Origin: Diphasiastrum complanatum
Taxonomy: Eukaryota; Streptophyta; Lycopodiopsida; Lycopodiales; Lycopodiaceae
NCBI GenBank assembly: GCA_029204225.1
Contig: CM055112.1
Coordinates: 46,235,063-46,299,062 of the forward strand
DNA length: 64,000 nt
Direction: 5' to 3'
Under the pieces are notes generated by a model that had not been told where the DNA came from, did not search any database, and saw only the letters and a list, made by a program, of their open reading frames with translations. Position numbers and translations under genes: made by a program. Below are positions 45,059 through 58,554 of the stretch, piece after piece (position 1 is the stretch's first letter; each line of letters begins with the position of its first letter).

Positions 45059-46439
45059 ATCCATCATGGATATAGTTCATTGTATGTGGACTATTCAAAC
45101 TAGAAAGCATAATCTTGATGATCATCATGTTTTCACATCTTATGATCCTAATCTCTATGATCCTTATGAGGCTTGGAAGCATCGAATTTCTCTATTTATG
45201 GTGCAGCCATCATGCAAGTGGAGCTTTCAAATCAAAGGCCATCATCAAGCATCAAGGAAGCACATGATCATAATGGCATATTGGTGGAGTACTCTTCAAG
45301 GATATTGGCAAGAGATTTCTACCAAAGAGATCTTATCATGGATTTGGTGAGGTGCTGTTGTGATGGATCCTTTTGCTGGTTTTCTACTTCATATACATAC
45401 AAAAGGATCCACTCAAAAAGTTTCGCAAACTTCTCAAATGATCTAGTACCTTTCCAAGCTATCTTTTTGAGGAGTGTGAAAAATTGGCAAAAATTCAGCT
45501 TGGCAATTCTCTGTCCTTTATGTTTGAAACTACATTTCACATGTGTGGAGCATATTCCCACACGTGTAAAATAGTTTATCATAGCTTTAGGGATCTTCTA
45601 AGTTTTAAGAACAAGTTTTTTGTGTAGATTTGTGATAGGGCCAAAAATTGGCATAGATGGCAAATTGGTCAAATACACATGTAAAGCCACTATTGAGACA
45701 AAAGCCATTAGTGATGCAATCTCGAGCTAGATAGGCTAGTAAATAGGATTGTGACACTTGTATTAATGTAGTTTGATGACTGACAAAGTCAAAGTGTTGG
45801 CTTTGGTCAAGGGGTCCAATAGGAATTGAGAAATCTTGAAGAAGCATCCAATAGAATTGTAGGATGGATGCATCACTCATCCAATAGCATTAGAGAGGCT
45901 AGGATTAGGGGTCCAATAGGATTCAAGAAGGGATCTCCACAACTCTATATGTACTTCTCCTTATGATCATTAATTAAGTTGAGTTTTTGAATCAACCTTG
46001 TATGGTGAGATTTGCTTGTTCAATCTTCTCTCTCTACCCGAGTAGAATTAGTTCTATTCTCTCTCTACCAGAGGAGAGGAGCTTAATTTTACTTAGTTTT
46101 TTCAAGAAGCACTTCCTCTCATGTGTATGTACTTTGGTCATCAACAAATGCATCCATCTTTGCCTCTATGCCTTGATTTTTTTAGATCTTGGAAATCAAT
46201 CTAGAATTCATCAACAAGTGCATAAACTTGCTTACGAGATCAATCACACACTTTAGGACATTCCCACATGTGTGAAATTTCACAATGATAATTGACATGT
46301 ATTTTCCGATAGTGAATCTCAATGTTCTTCAATAAATTAGATTGTTTCGCCAATATCTCTACATTTGATCTCGAGCTCATGTCTTTTACGAGTTTACCAT
46401 TGAAAATGAATCTGAAGTCTGAAAGTAGTAGTCTTATCA
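45059..46439. other. Non-coding, probably LTR-derived region
   Basis: No domain is recognised. An inverted repeat ACATGTGTGG...CCCACACGTGT lies at 45539-45567 and a CCCACATGTGTG box at 46263. Two CTCTCTCTACC motifs near 46030-46070 resemble the LTR at 37756-38381, so part of this is probably a related 3' LTR with undefined ends. Confidence 0.4.
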
Positions 46440-46799
46440 TCGACAGAAGTTGAATGTCGAGCACTCAGCAATGCTACAAAAGAAGCGGTATGGTTACGAA
46501 GATTGCTTGTGGATTTAGGTCAACCACAGGTGGATGCGACTACTATATCTTGCGACAATCAAAGCTGCATTCACCTTGTCAAAAATCCAGTTTTACATGC
46601 TCGAAACAAGCACATCAAAATACACTATCATTTTGTTCGAGAGAAAATTCTTGATAGAGCCATTGATCTTGTTTTTTGTAAATCTGAAGATCAAATAGCA
46701 GAGATTTTTACTAAGTCATTAGGTAGATCTAAATTTGAGAGGTTTCGTACTCTATTAGGGATAGAAGAATGTAATTTTATCATTGAGGGAGAGTGTTAG
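46440..46799 (+). pseudogene. C-terminal copia RNase H, intact to its stop
   Basis: An open 119-codon segment reads STEVECRALSNATKEAVWLRRLL, SCDNQSCIHLVKNPVLHARNKHIKIHYHFVREKI and DQIAEIFTKSLG, ending IIEGEC. The stop TAG is formed by bases of the adjoining LTR start. Everything before the RNase H is missing; upstream is unrelated sequence. Confidence 0.88.
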
Positions 46800-46901
46800 A
46801 AATCAATGATAAACCTCATTGTTATTGTTTACGATGTACATTAATGTTGACAGTTGTTACCAGCTGTAATTAGCCGTAGGCTAGCCTATTAGTCTACTTG
46901 T
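46784..46901 (+). repeat. PPT and partial 3' LTR of a copia element
   Basis: TTGAGGGAGAG (46784-46793) is followed by an LTR start TGTTAGAAATC at 46794. After about 108 bp the LTR is interrupted by family A sequence. Confidence 0.75.
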
Positions 46902-47035
46902 GTTGGATTTATATCCTCTACTCTCCTAAATCCTATTTTAATCTGCCGCATTCATGCTGCATTTTTACTCATGTTGTTGCATAGTCTGCATAAATACGAG
47001 TAATTTTTCACAGGCGAAAAAGACAAAATTTCAAT
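46902..47035 (+). repeat. LTR family A fragment (plus orientation)
   Basis: TGTTGGATTTATATCC is the complement of the ATCCAACA ends at 24408 and 32719. CTCTCCTAAATCC, AATCTGCCGCATTCATG and CAGGCGAAAAAGAC also match. Similarity fades by about 47035, so only the first 130 bp of the LTR is present. Confidence 0.8.
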
Positions 47036-47395
47036 ATTTTTTGGTCTTAAATTCTACTGGCTTCCAAGTCTTAATCGAGTGGCTTCCATTTACCTTCATT
47101 TTTTTCCATCTTTGATAATGGAAGCATAAGCTCAACATTTGTTTTTCAATCGATAACAAAAGCACATGGAAGACATTTTAATTCTGCATTCTATTTCTCC
47201 ATCTGATCTTTTGTTCCAACCTTCATCCATAAGTTCAGATAATAAACTATTTGATAAATTTTTGCATACAAACATCGTTGGGGTTTTGTGTATATTGACA
47301 CTTGAAAAAAAATCCACAAATATATTCAAGGAAATAAACCAACTCAATCTGACTGTTTTTTATCCCATGTTTATTTTAATGAATTTTTTACATCA

Positions 47396-47658
47396 TTATA
47401 TAGCTTGCAACGAAATGATTTTGAAAGCAACCCATTCATCACTTTCAAAAATAGGTAATGGAATTGGGACTATTTGTCCAGAATCTCCTTTTGTATCAGA
47501 AATATACATTGATTTATAAAAAAAGATCCCACTATCAACTAGATCTTTTGCAGTTCTACCTCGATATTGTAGTTGTCCAATGTCAATGTGAATAACATCT
47601 AATTCACCTGCTAGAGATCCACTGGCCTCCCCATCATTTATGTTGGATGGATATAAAT
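47396..47658 (-). other. Unidentified candidate terminal exon
   Basis: A good acceptor (TTTTTCTTGCAG) is followed by an 87-codon open frame that includes SGSLAGELDVIHIDIGQLQYRG, KDLVDSGIFFYKSMYISDTKG, VPIPLPIFESDEWVAFKI and a stop. The composition looks like real protein with no low complexity. I do not recognise the family. It may pair with the candidate exon at 47818-48020. Host gene and TE frame are both possible. Confidence 0.35.
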
Positions 47659-47817
47659 CTGCAAGAAAAAAATGATTAGATTGGCAAGTTTACTATTAGA
47701 TCAATGAATGACAAAAATCAAAGTATCAAAAATATCAATACTCACATTGGTTTTTTTTGTGATTTTGACGGTTGAATTTTTGCACATTTATCTCTGAATG
47801 CATATATACATGTTGGA

Positions 47818-48020
47818 CTAGAATTTCAGAAGTAGATTCTCCTCTTGATGATGTTCAAAAATCCAAAATTCTGGCCTTTCAACAAGATCGAAATGATAGT
47901 TTTGACTCTTTTTTTTTTTTTTAAATGTTCTTCTTGATGATGGATGCATCAAAACCCAAGAGCTTTTTGAATATTTTCTTGGCACCCATAATCCATTATC
48001 ATCTTTGTCATGTGCCAAAT
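47818..48020 (-). other. Unidentified candidate exon or relic
   Basis: An acceptor-like TTTGCTTAG precedes DLAHDKDDNGLWVPRKYSKSSWVLMHPSSRRTF. A poly-A run then encodes lysines, followed by FDLVERPEFWIFEHHQEENLLLKF and a stop. The poly-A makes the second half doubtful. No family is recognised. Confidence 0.25.
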
Positions 48021-48099
48021 CTAAGCAAATAGCAATTACAATGGAAGTAAAGCTAAGAGCAAGAAAAGTACAAAGCATTCAAGATAGCATATCCATAGA

Positions 48100-48548
48100 G
48101 CGCTAGAAACAATGAAATCTCAATGGAATCACATTAGCAATGAAAGAAAGAGTACAATCAATGTAAATGAGCATGGATTCATGTAGATAGGGCACATGAG
48201 ACCTAGAAATGGAAATCCCTATGGGTCACATTCACAAGGAAGCTAGAAGCTCTCACTTGCAAATGAGCCAAAAGATTCACGAAATGATGTCTCTTGCCTA
48301 GTTATAGACAATGCTCTTACTAAACTTAACTTAACTATCTTGAGAGATAGTTAGCCCTTGTTAAGTATTATTTAAACTACATTGGGCCCTTGATGGCCTA
48401 TTATCCTTATTAATTACTTTGGAGGGCCTAAAGAGGGAACTGCCTTGTTCTTAAGGCTAACAGCTCCTTTTGGGCCTACAAAGCTTCCAATGGATATTCT
48501 GATGCATTGATAGGCACTAATGTACTAGTAGTACATGACACTCCCCCT
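48100..48548 (-). repeat. Probable 3' LTR and PPT of a minus-strand LTR element
   Basis: The forward strand ends GTACATGACA at 48540, followed by CTCCCCCT. On the minus strand this is a PPT AGGGGGAG and an LTR start TGTCATGTAC. The other LTR edge is not defined. Confidence 0.6.
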
Positions 48549-48910
48549 ACTTAAACATTTTTGTCCTCAAAAATGAAGATGCTTGTCTGATCAGCTGGAT
48601 CTCATTGGTAAAGTAGTCAGGATTGATGAGGATGTGTCGTCCACAAAATTATTGTCTCATTACAAATCCAAAGCTGTCGAATTGAATCCATTTTGTGAGC
48701 TTCAAACTGTAATCCTTGTTCCCATGGAGGAAAATTGATGGTCGAAGAAGAGTTTGATAAAGTATCATATTGCTTGTTGGCAACCAATCTGTATGGAATG
48801 GATAGAGCAGATCACCACAATATCCTCTTTTGTCTGCTTCCTCGACAACATAACAAATTGGATGCTTATCCAATTCCCTTGGATTCTTGATTTTGTGTTG
48901 CATCTAGCTC
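48549..48910 (-). pseudogene. Probable gypsy pol end and unassigned frame
   Basis: Next to the PPT, the minus strand reads FEDKNV-stop-VGG, like the FLEDKV...GG(N/G) end of chromovirus-type polyproteins. Upstream is an 84-codon frame (IKNPRELDKHPICYVVEEADKRGYCGDLLYPFHTDWLP) that I cannot assign. Confidence 0.35.
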
Positions 48911-49840
48911 TTCTACTGTAGTTGGCAATCCATGTTGTTTAACCAAGTTGATGAAGAACATAATAAGCTTCTAATTTAGTCAACCAATCATCAATGTTGA
49001 TTGAGCTTGGTTGTCCGTCAAATACAAGGTTGTAACGTACAATTTCAGATTGTATTTCATCAATAGATGGAAATTGAATGTTTTGACTATAACAATCCAT
49101 CATTACTGACTAATGAAGACTTGTGGACTATGAATTCACCGTTTGAAATTTACTCAAAATGATATTTTACAAGCTGGTAAAATTGGTCTTCTCCACTCAC
49201 TTAAAGATCTTGAGTCTTAGAAGAATAAAGTGGTTGTGAATGGAAAGTGTAACAAATTAAAATGAAGTAGCAGTTGTGTTCAATCTGTCACCATGAACAA
49301 TTTTTTCTTTTTTACAGCATTTAAATCCAATCTAAAATGGAGATGATATGAAGATTTGAAAATTTCTAATGGAAACACGAAAAAAAATTGACTCAAAAAA
49401 GGGGTCTTGAAAAAAATTTGAAAAGTAATAATGACACAATTTTAATAACTTAGTAGTGTCAGGCTCATCTTTCTGATCACTTTTTGTTTTTATAACACTG
49501 GGATCTGAGCTCAAACAAGGAAGTTACGAAAATTGAAAGAAAAATTGGTAAAATGGATTATATACAACTTAGAAGGGGGGGGTTATAAAAAAGATTTTAC
49601 AAATTGAAATGGATAACACTTTAAAATCCATGAAAAATTAGAGTGCTCGACTAAAAATACTTGTAAACGTAAAAAAAATCCAAAAATTGTCGGCAATTTT
49701 TTTTTTATCGGCTGCTCTTGTGGTGCATTTGAGTGCTCTTCAAACAAAAAATTTGTGACAACATAAGGGATCAAGCTAGAGAGAGAAAAGAGATAACGAA
49801 TAGGGGTAGAGAAATAGAGCAGGTAACAGAAGGAGAGAGG
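48911..49840. other. Non-coding stretch
   Basis: AT-rich, with homopolymer runs (G9 near 49580, T11 near 49700). Nothing is recognised. Confidence 0.4.
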
Positions 49841-49844
49841 GATA

Positions 49845-50045
49845 GAGAGAGAAAATCTCAACCGATGCACTTAGAGAGAGAAAATCTCAACCGAAGCACT
49901 CGTAGAGAGAGAAACAGAGGTAGAGAGAGAAAATCTCAATCGACTCACTTAGAGAAAGAAAATCTCAACCGATGCTCTTCTAGAGAGAGAAAAAGAGGTA
50001 GGGAGAGAAAATCTCAACCGATGGCTTTTAGAGAGAGAAAAAGGA
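49845..50045 (+). repeat. Minisatellite with alternating 29/49-bp spacing
   Basis: AAAATCTCAA followed by (C/T)CGA occurs at 49852, 49881, 49930, 49959 and 50008; the spacings are 29, 49, 29 and 49. Each copy is preceded by an AGAGAG run, so the higher-order unit is 78 bp. The long plus-strand open frame here is a by-product. Confidence 0.88.
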
Positions 50046-50278
50046 GTAGGGCGAGAATAGGGGTAATTGAAGCGAAGCGTTATAGAGGTCAATGTCGACC
50101 GAAGGAACGAACGTGAATTCTCGACCGAAGAGAGAGAGGTAGAGACAAGTTTCACTGTTGGGCGTTAGTAACAAGAAGAGACAAGGCTTGTCTCTCGCTC
50201 ACTTGCTTGCTTGTTGCTGACTGACGTCCCATCGATCAATTCACATGATTGGTTGACGTTTCAAGTGGCTGATGAGAA

Positions 50279-50461
50279 TTGTTTACAAATGAGAACGGGC
50301 AGAAGCAACTCACCGAAAAATATGGTACATCGCGAGACCAATATCTGTTTTTGGATTGCTTGACTGAACCAAATGAGAAATTGGTGGAAATTACTCATGG
50401 TGGAATCTGCAATTACTGTCCGGATCCAGCAAATGATGCTATAATTGTACTAATTGTATAA
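50279..50461 (+). other. Unassigned short frame
   Basis: Sixty codons include [37 protein letters not shown]. The composition is protein-like, with a CNYC pair that is insufficient for a zinc-finger call. It could be a relic of the same gene as the open frame at 51012. Confidence 0.25.
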
Positions 50462-51011
50462 CACTAATTGTATCCTGCCTTTCGAAGGCTGTGGGCAATG
50501 TGAAGCGAAGGTTTGCAATTAGCTAAATCCGCAAACTGCACACACATTGCATCGCTTTCCCTCAGAAGAATTTCTCGTTGTGCAGGCAATTGGCAACATC
50601 ATTGATCTGATACCAAGAAAGATTGTCTTCTTCCTAGCTTGCCCAACGTTTGGATGCTCCCAATTTTTTTTTTTTTGAGAGACGATTGTGTCGCAGCTGC
50701 TTGCTATGAAGAATTGGTGTTGTTTTTTGGGTTATCTACAGAAATGGTTGCGGGAGCCATTGTTGGGGAATACAGGTGCTTTGTTGGTGGTCTGGTCTGG
50801 GCTACCGTCATCTTGAGGATGCCTTCAAATTTTTATTTTTTTGATCAAATTGTTTTTCAACAATTCAAGATTTTGATCAAATTACAACAATAGATGGTGA
50901 AAATCAGGATTCAGATGAAAGTCAAGATTCAGATCAAGATGTGAAGATAATTGAACATCCTTTCACTTCGACCATCAAAGTTCGGAACTTGACCTACATC
51001 AATGCCTTAAT

Positions 51012-51668
51012 TTGGTCAATGAACAAGCAACTATGGATCGTCAGATTGAGAATATTGTTATGCTCAAAGAAAGTCAATCAAGGCATTCACTAAACTTTCA
51101 GATTGAGGACTATATGACACCGATATTCCATGATTTGAAATTGAGTGGTTATTATAAGGATCTGATCTACATACCATGTCAAATTGATATGGGAGCTTTT
51201 GAGAATAATTTTATTTTTGACAATGATCTAAGAGAGTATGAGGTATTCAACATGGATACTGGTAGAAATGAAGAGATTTCATTAATCCAGAGAAATTCTA
51301 CTTGTATCAATACTTTGAATTATTGTTCAACGTCTCATGGATCCATTAGTCAAGAGCTTCAAGTGGCTTTTGTTGGAGAACCCTACTCCTATGTATTTTC
51401 TAGAATTCAAAAGCCAATATGTAATTCATGTGCATGTTTGGAATGTATGGATGTGAATAATGATTGGGAATATTCTCTCAGTCAACCAACACTCTATAGG
51501 AAGCTGATTTTAAAATATGTCATCAATCTATATGAGTTTCTTTGGAGAGGTTTACATTGCTCAATGGACTCTAATGTGATCAATCTTCAATTGAGTAATG
51601 TCAACAATGATTGTTCATCAATGGTTATTTGGAACAATCGAAACGTCAAATCCCTACTTCAACTTTAG
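51012..51668 (+). CDS. Unrecognised 218-codon open frame
   Basis: This is the longest frame in the window not explained by retroelement domains, repeats or the DUF547 gene. It reads NFQIEDYMTPIFHDLKLSGYYKDLIYIPCQIDMGAFENNFIFDNDLREYEV, VAFVGEPYSYVFSRIQKPICNSCACLECMD and LYRKLILKYVINLYEFLWRGLHCS. A Cys cluster (CNSCACLEC) lies at about residues 140-148. There is no signal peptide, membrane segment or catalytic motif that I can name. Upstream, in another frame, an acidic GENQDSDESQDSDQDVK segment may be an earlier part, which would imply a frameshift or intron. It may be a decayed host gene or a TE cargo frame. Confidence 0.35.
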   Translation: MVNEQATMDRQIENIVMLKESQSRHSLNFQIEDYMTPIFHDLKLSGYYKDLIYIPCQIDMGAFENNFIFDNDLREYEVFNMDTGRNEEISLIQRNSTCINTLNYCSTSHGSISQELQVAFVGEPYSYVFSRIQKPICNSCACLECMDVNNDWEYSLSQPTLYRKLILKYVINLYEFLWRGLHCSMDSNVINLQLSNVNNDCSSMVIWNNRNVKSLLQL

Positions 51669-51831
51669 AATGTATTTTCACTATTTGGGATTGATGCTTC
51701 AACAATTTATATGGGCAACTGCAAATTTTATATTTCGAGACAAGAGTCCATTTTTGAGGTCAATCAAGTCAAATATTCACAACCACCTATGGATGAGATA
51801 TTGACCAAATTTAAAAAATATATTTTGGTTT

Positions 51832-52335
51832 GGACCAAATGGTCTCGACAGCATACCGCTGGCGCCACGGACCGAATGGTCCCGACGGCATACCGCTGGC
51901 GTCCCGGGATACAACCCTCAACTATGTGCCAACTTAAAAATTTTGAAGCGGCCTTACAACTGGCGCTTTTATCGAACACTGAAATCCAGAAGGCAATCAG
52001 AGTCAGTTTGAAAAAAATCCCACTTTATTGATAAACCTGAGAAGGTTACATTTCAAGTGTGTGACCAACCCTAGTCTTCGGGGCGCTAGCATGCCAAGGC
52101 GAGAGCCATGACAATATTCCAGCAAGGGAGGCTGAGACTTAGTTGGAGCTCGCCCTGAGTCGCAACCCGCACTCCCCTATAGTATTGGTGTGATTCGGCA
52201 CCCCCAACCCTCATACCAAGCACTCTACCCAAGCTGGTAAAGCACATTTTTCTCTCTCTAGGATTTTCTCTCTAGAAAGTCATTTTCTCTCTCTAGATTT
52301 TATTGATCCCCAGGCTTCCTTTAATCATGCCTAGA
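51832..52335 (-). repeat. Diverged LTR fragment related to the gag-only element
   Basis: Bases 52165-52235 (CACTCCCCTATAGTATTGGTGTGATTCGGC...GGTAAAGCAC) match the LTRs at 20105-20185 and 23770-23840 in order. At its left end is a two-copy 37-bp tandem repeat (51832-51868, 51869-51905). Confidence 0.65.
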
Positions 52336-52339
52336 TCGT

Positions 52340-54028
<1,689 letters not shown>

Positions 54029-55503
54029 TGATGGGAAGCTTACAACGAGTCGACAAAGAAGACGGACTCACAGACAAATCGGATTGAGACGATCCTACTA
54101 CTGCTCAAGGCAGAGTCCGACGAATTCCCTTGGTGCGTGCACTACTTATAACTAAGTAGGCGAACACAATAGTTAAATTGAATTTAGAGCTACATGCATG
54201 GTGATAGTGGAAGCAAAGTGTAGACAATCAGACAAAGCAATCAGAAAGTCAGACAGAGACCGGAAAGAATTGCATATACTGACAGAACCTGAATGCAGAA
54301 CTAGACATAGATCGATTGTAACGAAATACAAGTCAGTGACGCAGGTGAGCACAAGACAATAGTGAGTGAAACTGCGTGCTCACAAAGCTAACTACAAACT
54401 ATAAAAGCTATGAGCTAATACTGACGATGCGTCTGAATAAGAGAATCAATGCATGAAAGCATCTATTGTGTCTGTCTCGTTTTCTCTGACTAACTTGCTA
54501 ACTACTAAATGATCTGTGTTGCTCATATATGTAGATTACAATGATCTACATACTATTTACATTTGTGCAGATGAATGTACAAGAGATGGCATGGAGCTGT
54601 TGTGCCGCCTGAAGATCGTGGCTGTTGACATTGTCAATTTAGTTATGCAGATGATTGCTCTGATACCATGTTGGGGAAGCTTACAAAGAGTCAACAAGGA
54701 AGACGAACAAACAAATCAGATTGGGACGATCCTACTATTGCTCAAGGAAGCGTCTGATGAATTCCCTCGGTGCGTGCACTACTAATAACTAAGTAGGCGC
54801 ACACAATAGTTAGATTGAATTTAGAGCTAGATGCGCGGTGGTAGTAGAAGCAAAGAGCAGACAATCAGACAAAGCAATCAAAAAGTCAGACAGAGAGCGG
54901 AAATCATTGCATATATTGACGAGAACCTGAACACAGTACTAGACAACACTTTATTCAGATCGATTGTAACGAAATACAAGTCAGCGACACAGGTGAGCAC
55001 AAGACAATAATAGACAAAATTGTGTGCTCGCAAAGCTAACTACAAACTATAAAAGCTATGAGCTAATACTAACGATCCATCTGAAGAAGAGAATCAATGC
55101 ATGAAAGCATCTATTGTGTCTGTCTTGTTTTCTCTAAATAACTTGCTAACTACTGAATGATCTGTGTTGTTCATATATATAGATTACAATAATCTACATA
55201 CTATTTACATTTGTGCAGATGAATGTACAAGAGATGGCATGGAGCCGTTGTGCCGCCTGAAGATCGTGGCTGCTGTCATTGTCAATTCAGTTACACAAAT
55301 AAGCATGAGCTAGCCGATAAGTCAGGCTTCCCCAATATGTTGTCCAAGTTGGGTCTACCCAATTGTTCATTCGTCTCCGATATGTCGGCCATCTTCACTT
55401 GCTCATTCTTAGTAGTTGGTCTGCATGACAATGCAAGTAAACGTGTAGCAATGAATGGAACTAGATTAATATGGGATTTAGGAGATAGGAGATAAATCCA
55501 ACA
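54029..55503 (-). mobile_element. Collapsed LTR-PBS-LTR element with near-perfect TSD
   Basis: A complete 5' LTR (54669-55503, 835 bp, TGTTGGGG...ATCCAACA) is preceded on the left by a Met-tRNA primer site (complement at 54657-54668). Directly left of that is a second LTR copy (54029 to about 54648) that lacks its last 200 bp. PPT and the whole coding interior are gone. The flanks are GTGAT (54024-54028) and ATGAT (55504-55508), a target duplication with one mismatch. The LTR is a relative of family A. Confidence 0.88.
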
Positions 55504-55719
55504 ATGATCACCAAATTGTTGAGATAGTGCATTAGAGGGCAAACTAGACCATTCCAAGGGCAAGGCAGTTGGTGATCCTACATTGGAGCGTTTCGCTAAA
55601 ATTGAATTGATTTTGGCAAGTTGGGCCAAATCAAGTGGTAGTTCATCTCATCAAACAATACATCACGATCCAAGTGGATCATAACATATATACCCCTTGG
55701 TTTGTTCATCATATCTTGT

Positions 55720-56280
55720 AAAGACCTATGTGGCCCAATGAGGGTAATGTCCATTGGTGGATCTTTTTCTTTTATGAATTTCATTGATGATTACTCTAGG
55801 AAGACTTGGATCTACAAGATTAGATAGAAGTATGATACATTTGGATGTTTCAAAAACTTCAAAGCATTGGTGGAGAACTAATCGAGTGCCAAGATCAAGG
55901 TACTTAGATCTAATCATAGTGGTGAGTATCGATCCATAGCTTTTATTGATTTTTGCAACGAGCATGACATTAAGTAGCAGTTTGCACAAGTTGATACACC
56001 TCAATAGAATGGGGTAGTTGAGAGAAAGAATCGCACCATTGTTGAAGTTGTTAGAGAAATCGTGACACATATGGGCATTATTGATTCTTTATGGGATAAA
56101 GCTATAAAAAATGTTGTGTTCTTGCAAAATAGAAGCCCCCAACAGTTGTTGTATCTAACTACACATCTGAAGAGGCATTCAGTGGAAAGAAGCCTAAGAT
56201 GGATAAGTTTTGAGTATTTGAATGCCGCATCTATGTTCACATACCCAAGAGCTAAAGGACCAAAATGCAGGTGAAGGCCT
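55720..56280 (+). pseudogene. Copia integrase relic
   Basis: The frame reads DLCGPMRVMSIGGSFSFMNFIDDYSRKTWIYKI, then KIKVLRSNHSGEYRS, in which the catalytic Asp of the RSDNGGEY box is Asn. QNGVVERKNRTIVE with the catalytic Glu follows, then LWDKAIKNVVFLQNRSP. There are at least four in-frame stops. It ends where a minus-strand gag fragment starts. Confidence 0.85.
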
Positions 56281-56369
56281 TAAAGTGTATAATTATTGTA
56301 AAAGCATGAAATAAAATTGAAAAATTATTATGAAAAGAACTATAGTGAAAATGTCATCAAACGCCTTTT

Positions 56370-56650
56370 GACGTTTTAGCTTCAGCTATGTGTCCAATCT
56401 GTGTATCTGATATTTTGAGGATAATCAGCGCGAAAGCTTTACCATCCTTCGATTTCCACTTTGAGTCTCTGTGTCATCTTCAAGTTCTACTTCTGTACCT
56501 ATAACAACATCTCATAACTCGTTGGCGATTAGCAAGGTCTTCATCTTAATTTTCACAAATGATAATTGGATCCATTCAGCTTGTCTGCAATAAGACCAGC
56601 TTTAATTTGAGAATCCATCTGGAACTTAGTCTGTTGATTGTATCGATGAC
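56370..56650 (-). pseudogene. Copia Gag N-terminal fragment
   Basis: The minus strand reads AGLIADKLNGSNYHL, then in a shifted frame MKTLLIANELWDVV and NRRMVKLSR. This is the LNGSNYxxWKxxM start of copia Gag with frameshifts. It lies downstream of a primer site and LTR in the same orientation. Confidence 0.72.
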
Positions 56651-56800
56651 GTTAAGATGTAGTAATGCCAAAAACAGGAAATCAAGTCTCTAATACTGAA
56701 ACAATGAAAGGAAATGAAGAATATGATATCGCGAAAGATATCAAGTATTAGAGCTTTCGCTCTGATATCGAAATAGTATTAGGCCCTGAAGAAGAATCGA

Positions 56801-56813
56801 CGCTTTGATACCA
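56801..56813 (-). other. Primer-binding site, slightly diverged
   Basis: The complement is TGGTATCAAAGCG, directly adjoining an LTR that starts TGTCGG in forward orientation. Confidence 0.85.
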
Positions 56814-58211
<1,398 letters not shown>

Positions 58212-58541
58212 GGCAGACTATCAATGCTAACTCGTTGGGTCAGTAGATTTTAGACCGACTGTATCAAATTTTACAAAGTATCAAAAGAATATACAAAGGG
58301 TTTGAATTTTACACTAGGTCGAAAATATAGTTAGGGTCTGATTTTCTAGGGTCGGATAAATCAGACCCGATTCGACTCGATCCAGGGTCAAAGACGCCCG
58401 AATAATTTTTGCCTCGATCCGATCTGATCCAAGGTCAAAAAATTTATGTTGCTCAAAATTCAAGCCTTCTGTTTATGGTTTTATACATCTTTCCGGATGC
58501 TCACTAATAATAAATTTGAGATTGAGCATCGAATTCTAACA
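58212..58541 (-). repeat. 3' LTR (truncated) of the 58-63 kb copia element
   Basis: It matches about 62651-62975 and ends GAATTCTAACA, followed by the PPT complement. Confidence 0.88.
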
Positions 58542-58554
58542 CTCCCCCTTAATG

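Noticed and set aside
45066-45574. 133-codon plus-strand frame as a possible gene
   Set aside because: It has no domain, lies in a decayed copia/LTR region and is interrupted in context by LTR-like palindromes.
49733-50116. 127-codon plus-strand frame rich in Arg and Glu
   Set aside because: It is explained by the AGAGAG/AAAATCTCAA minisatellite.
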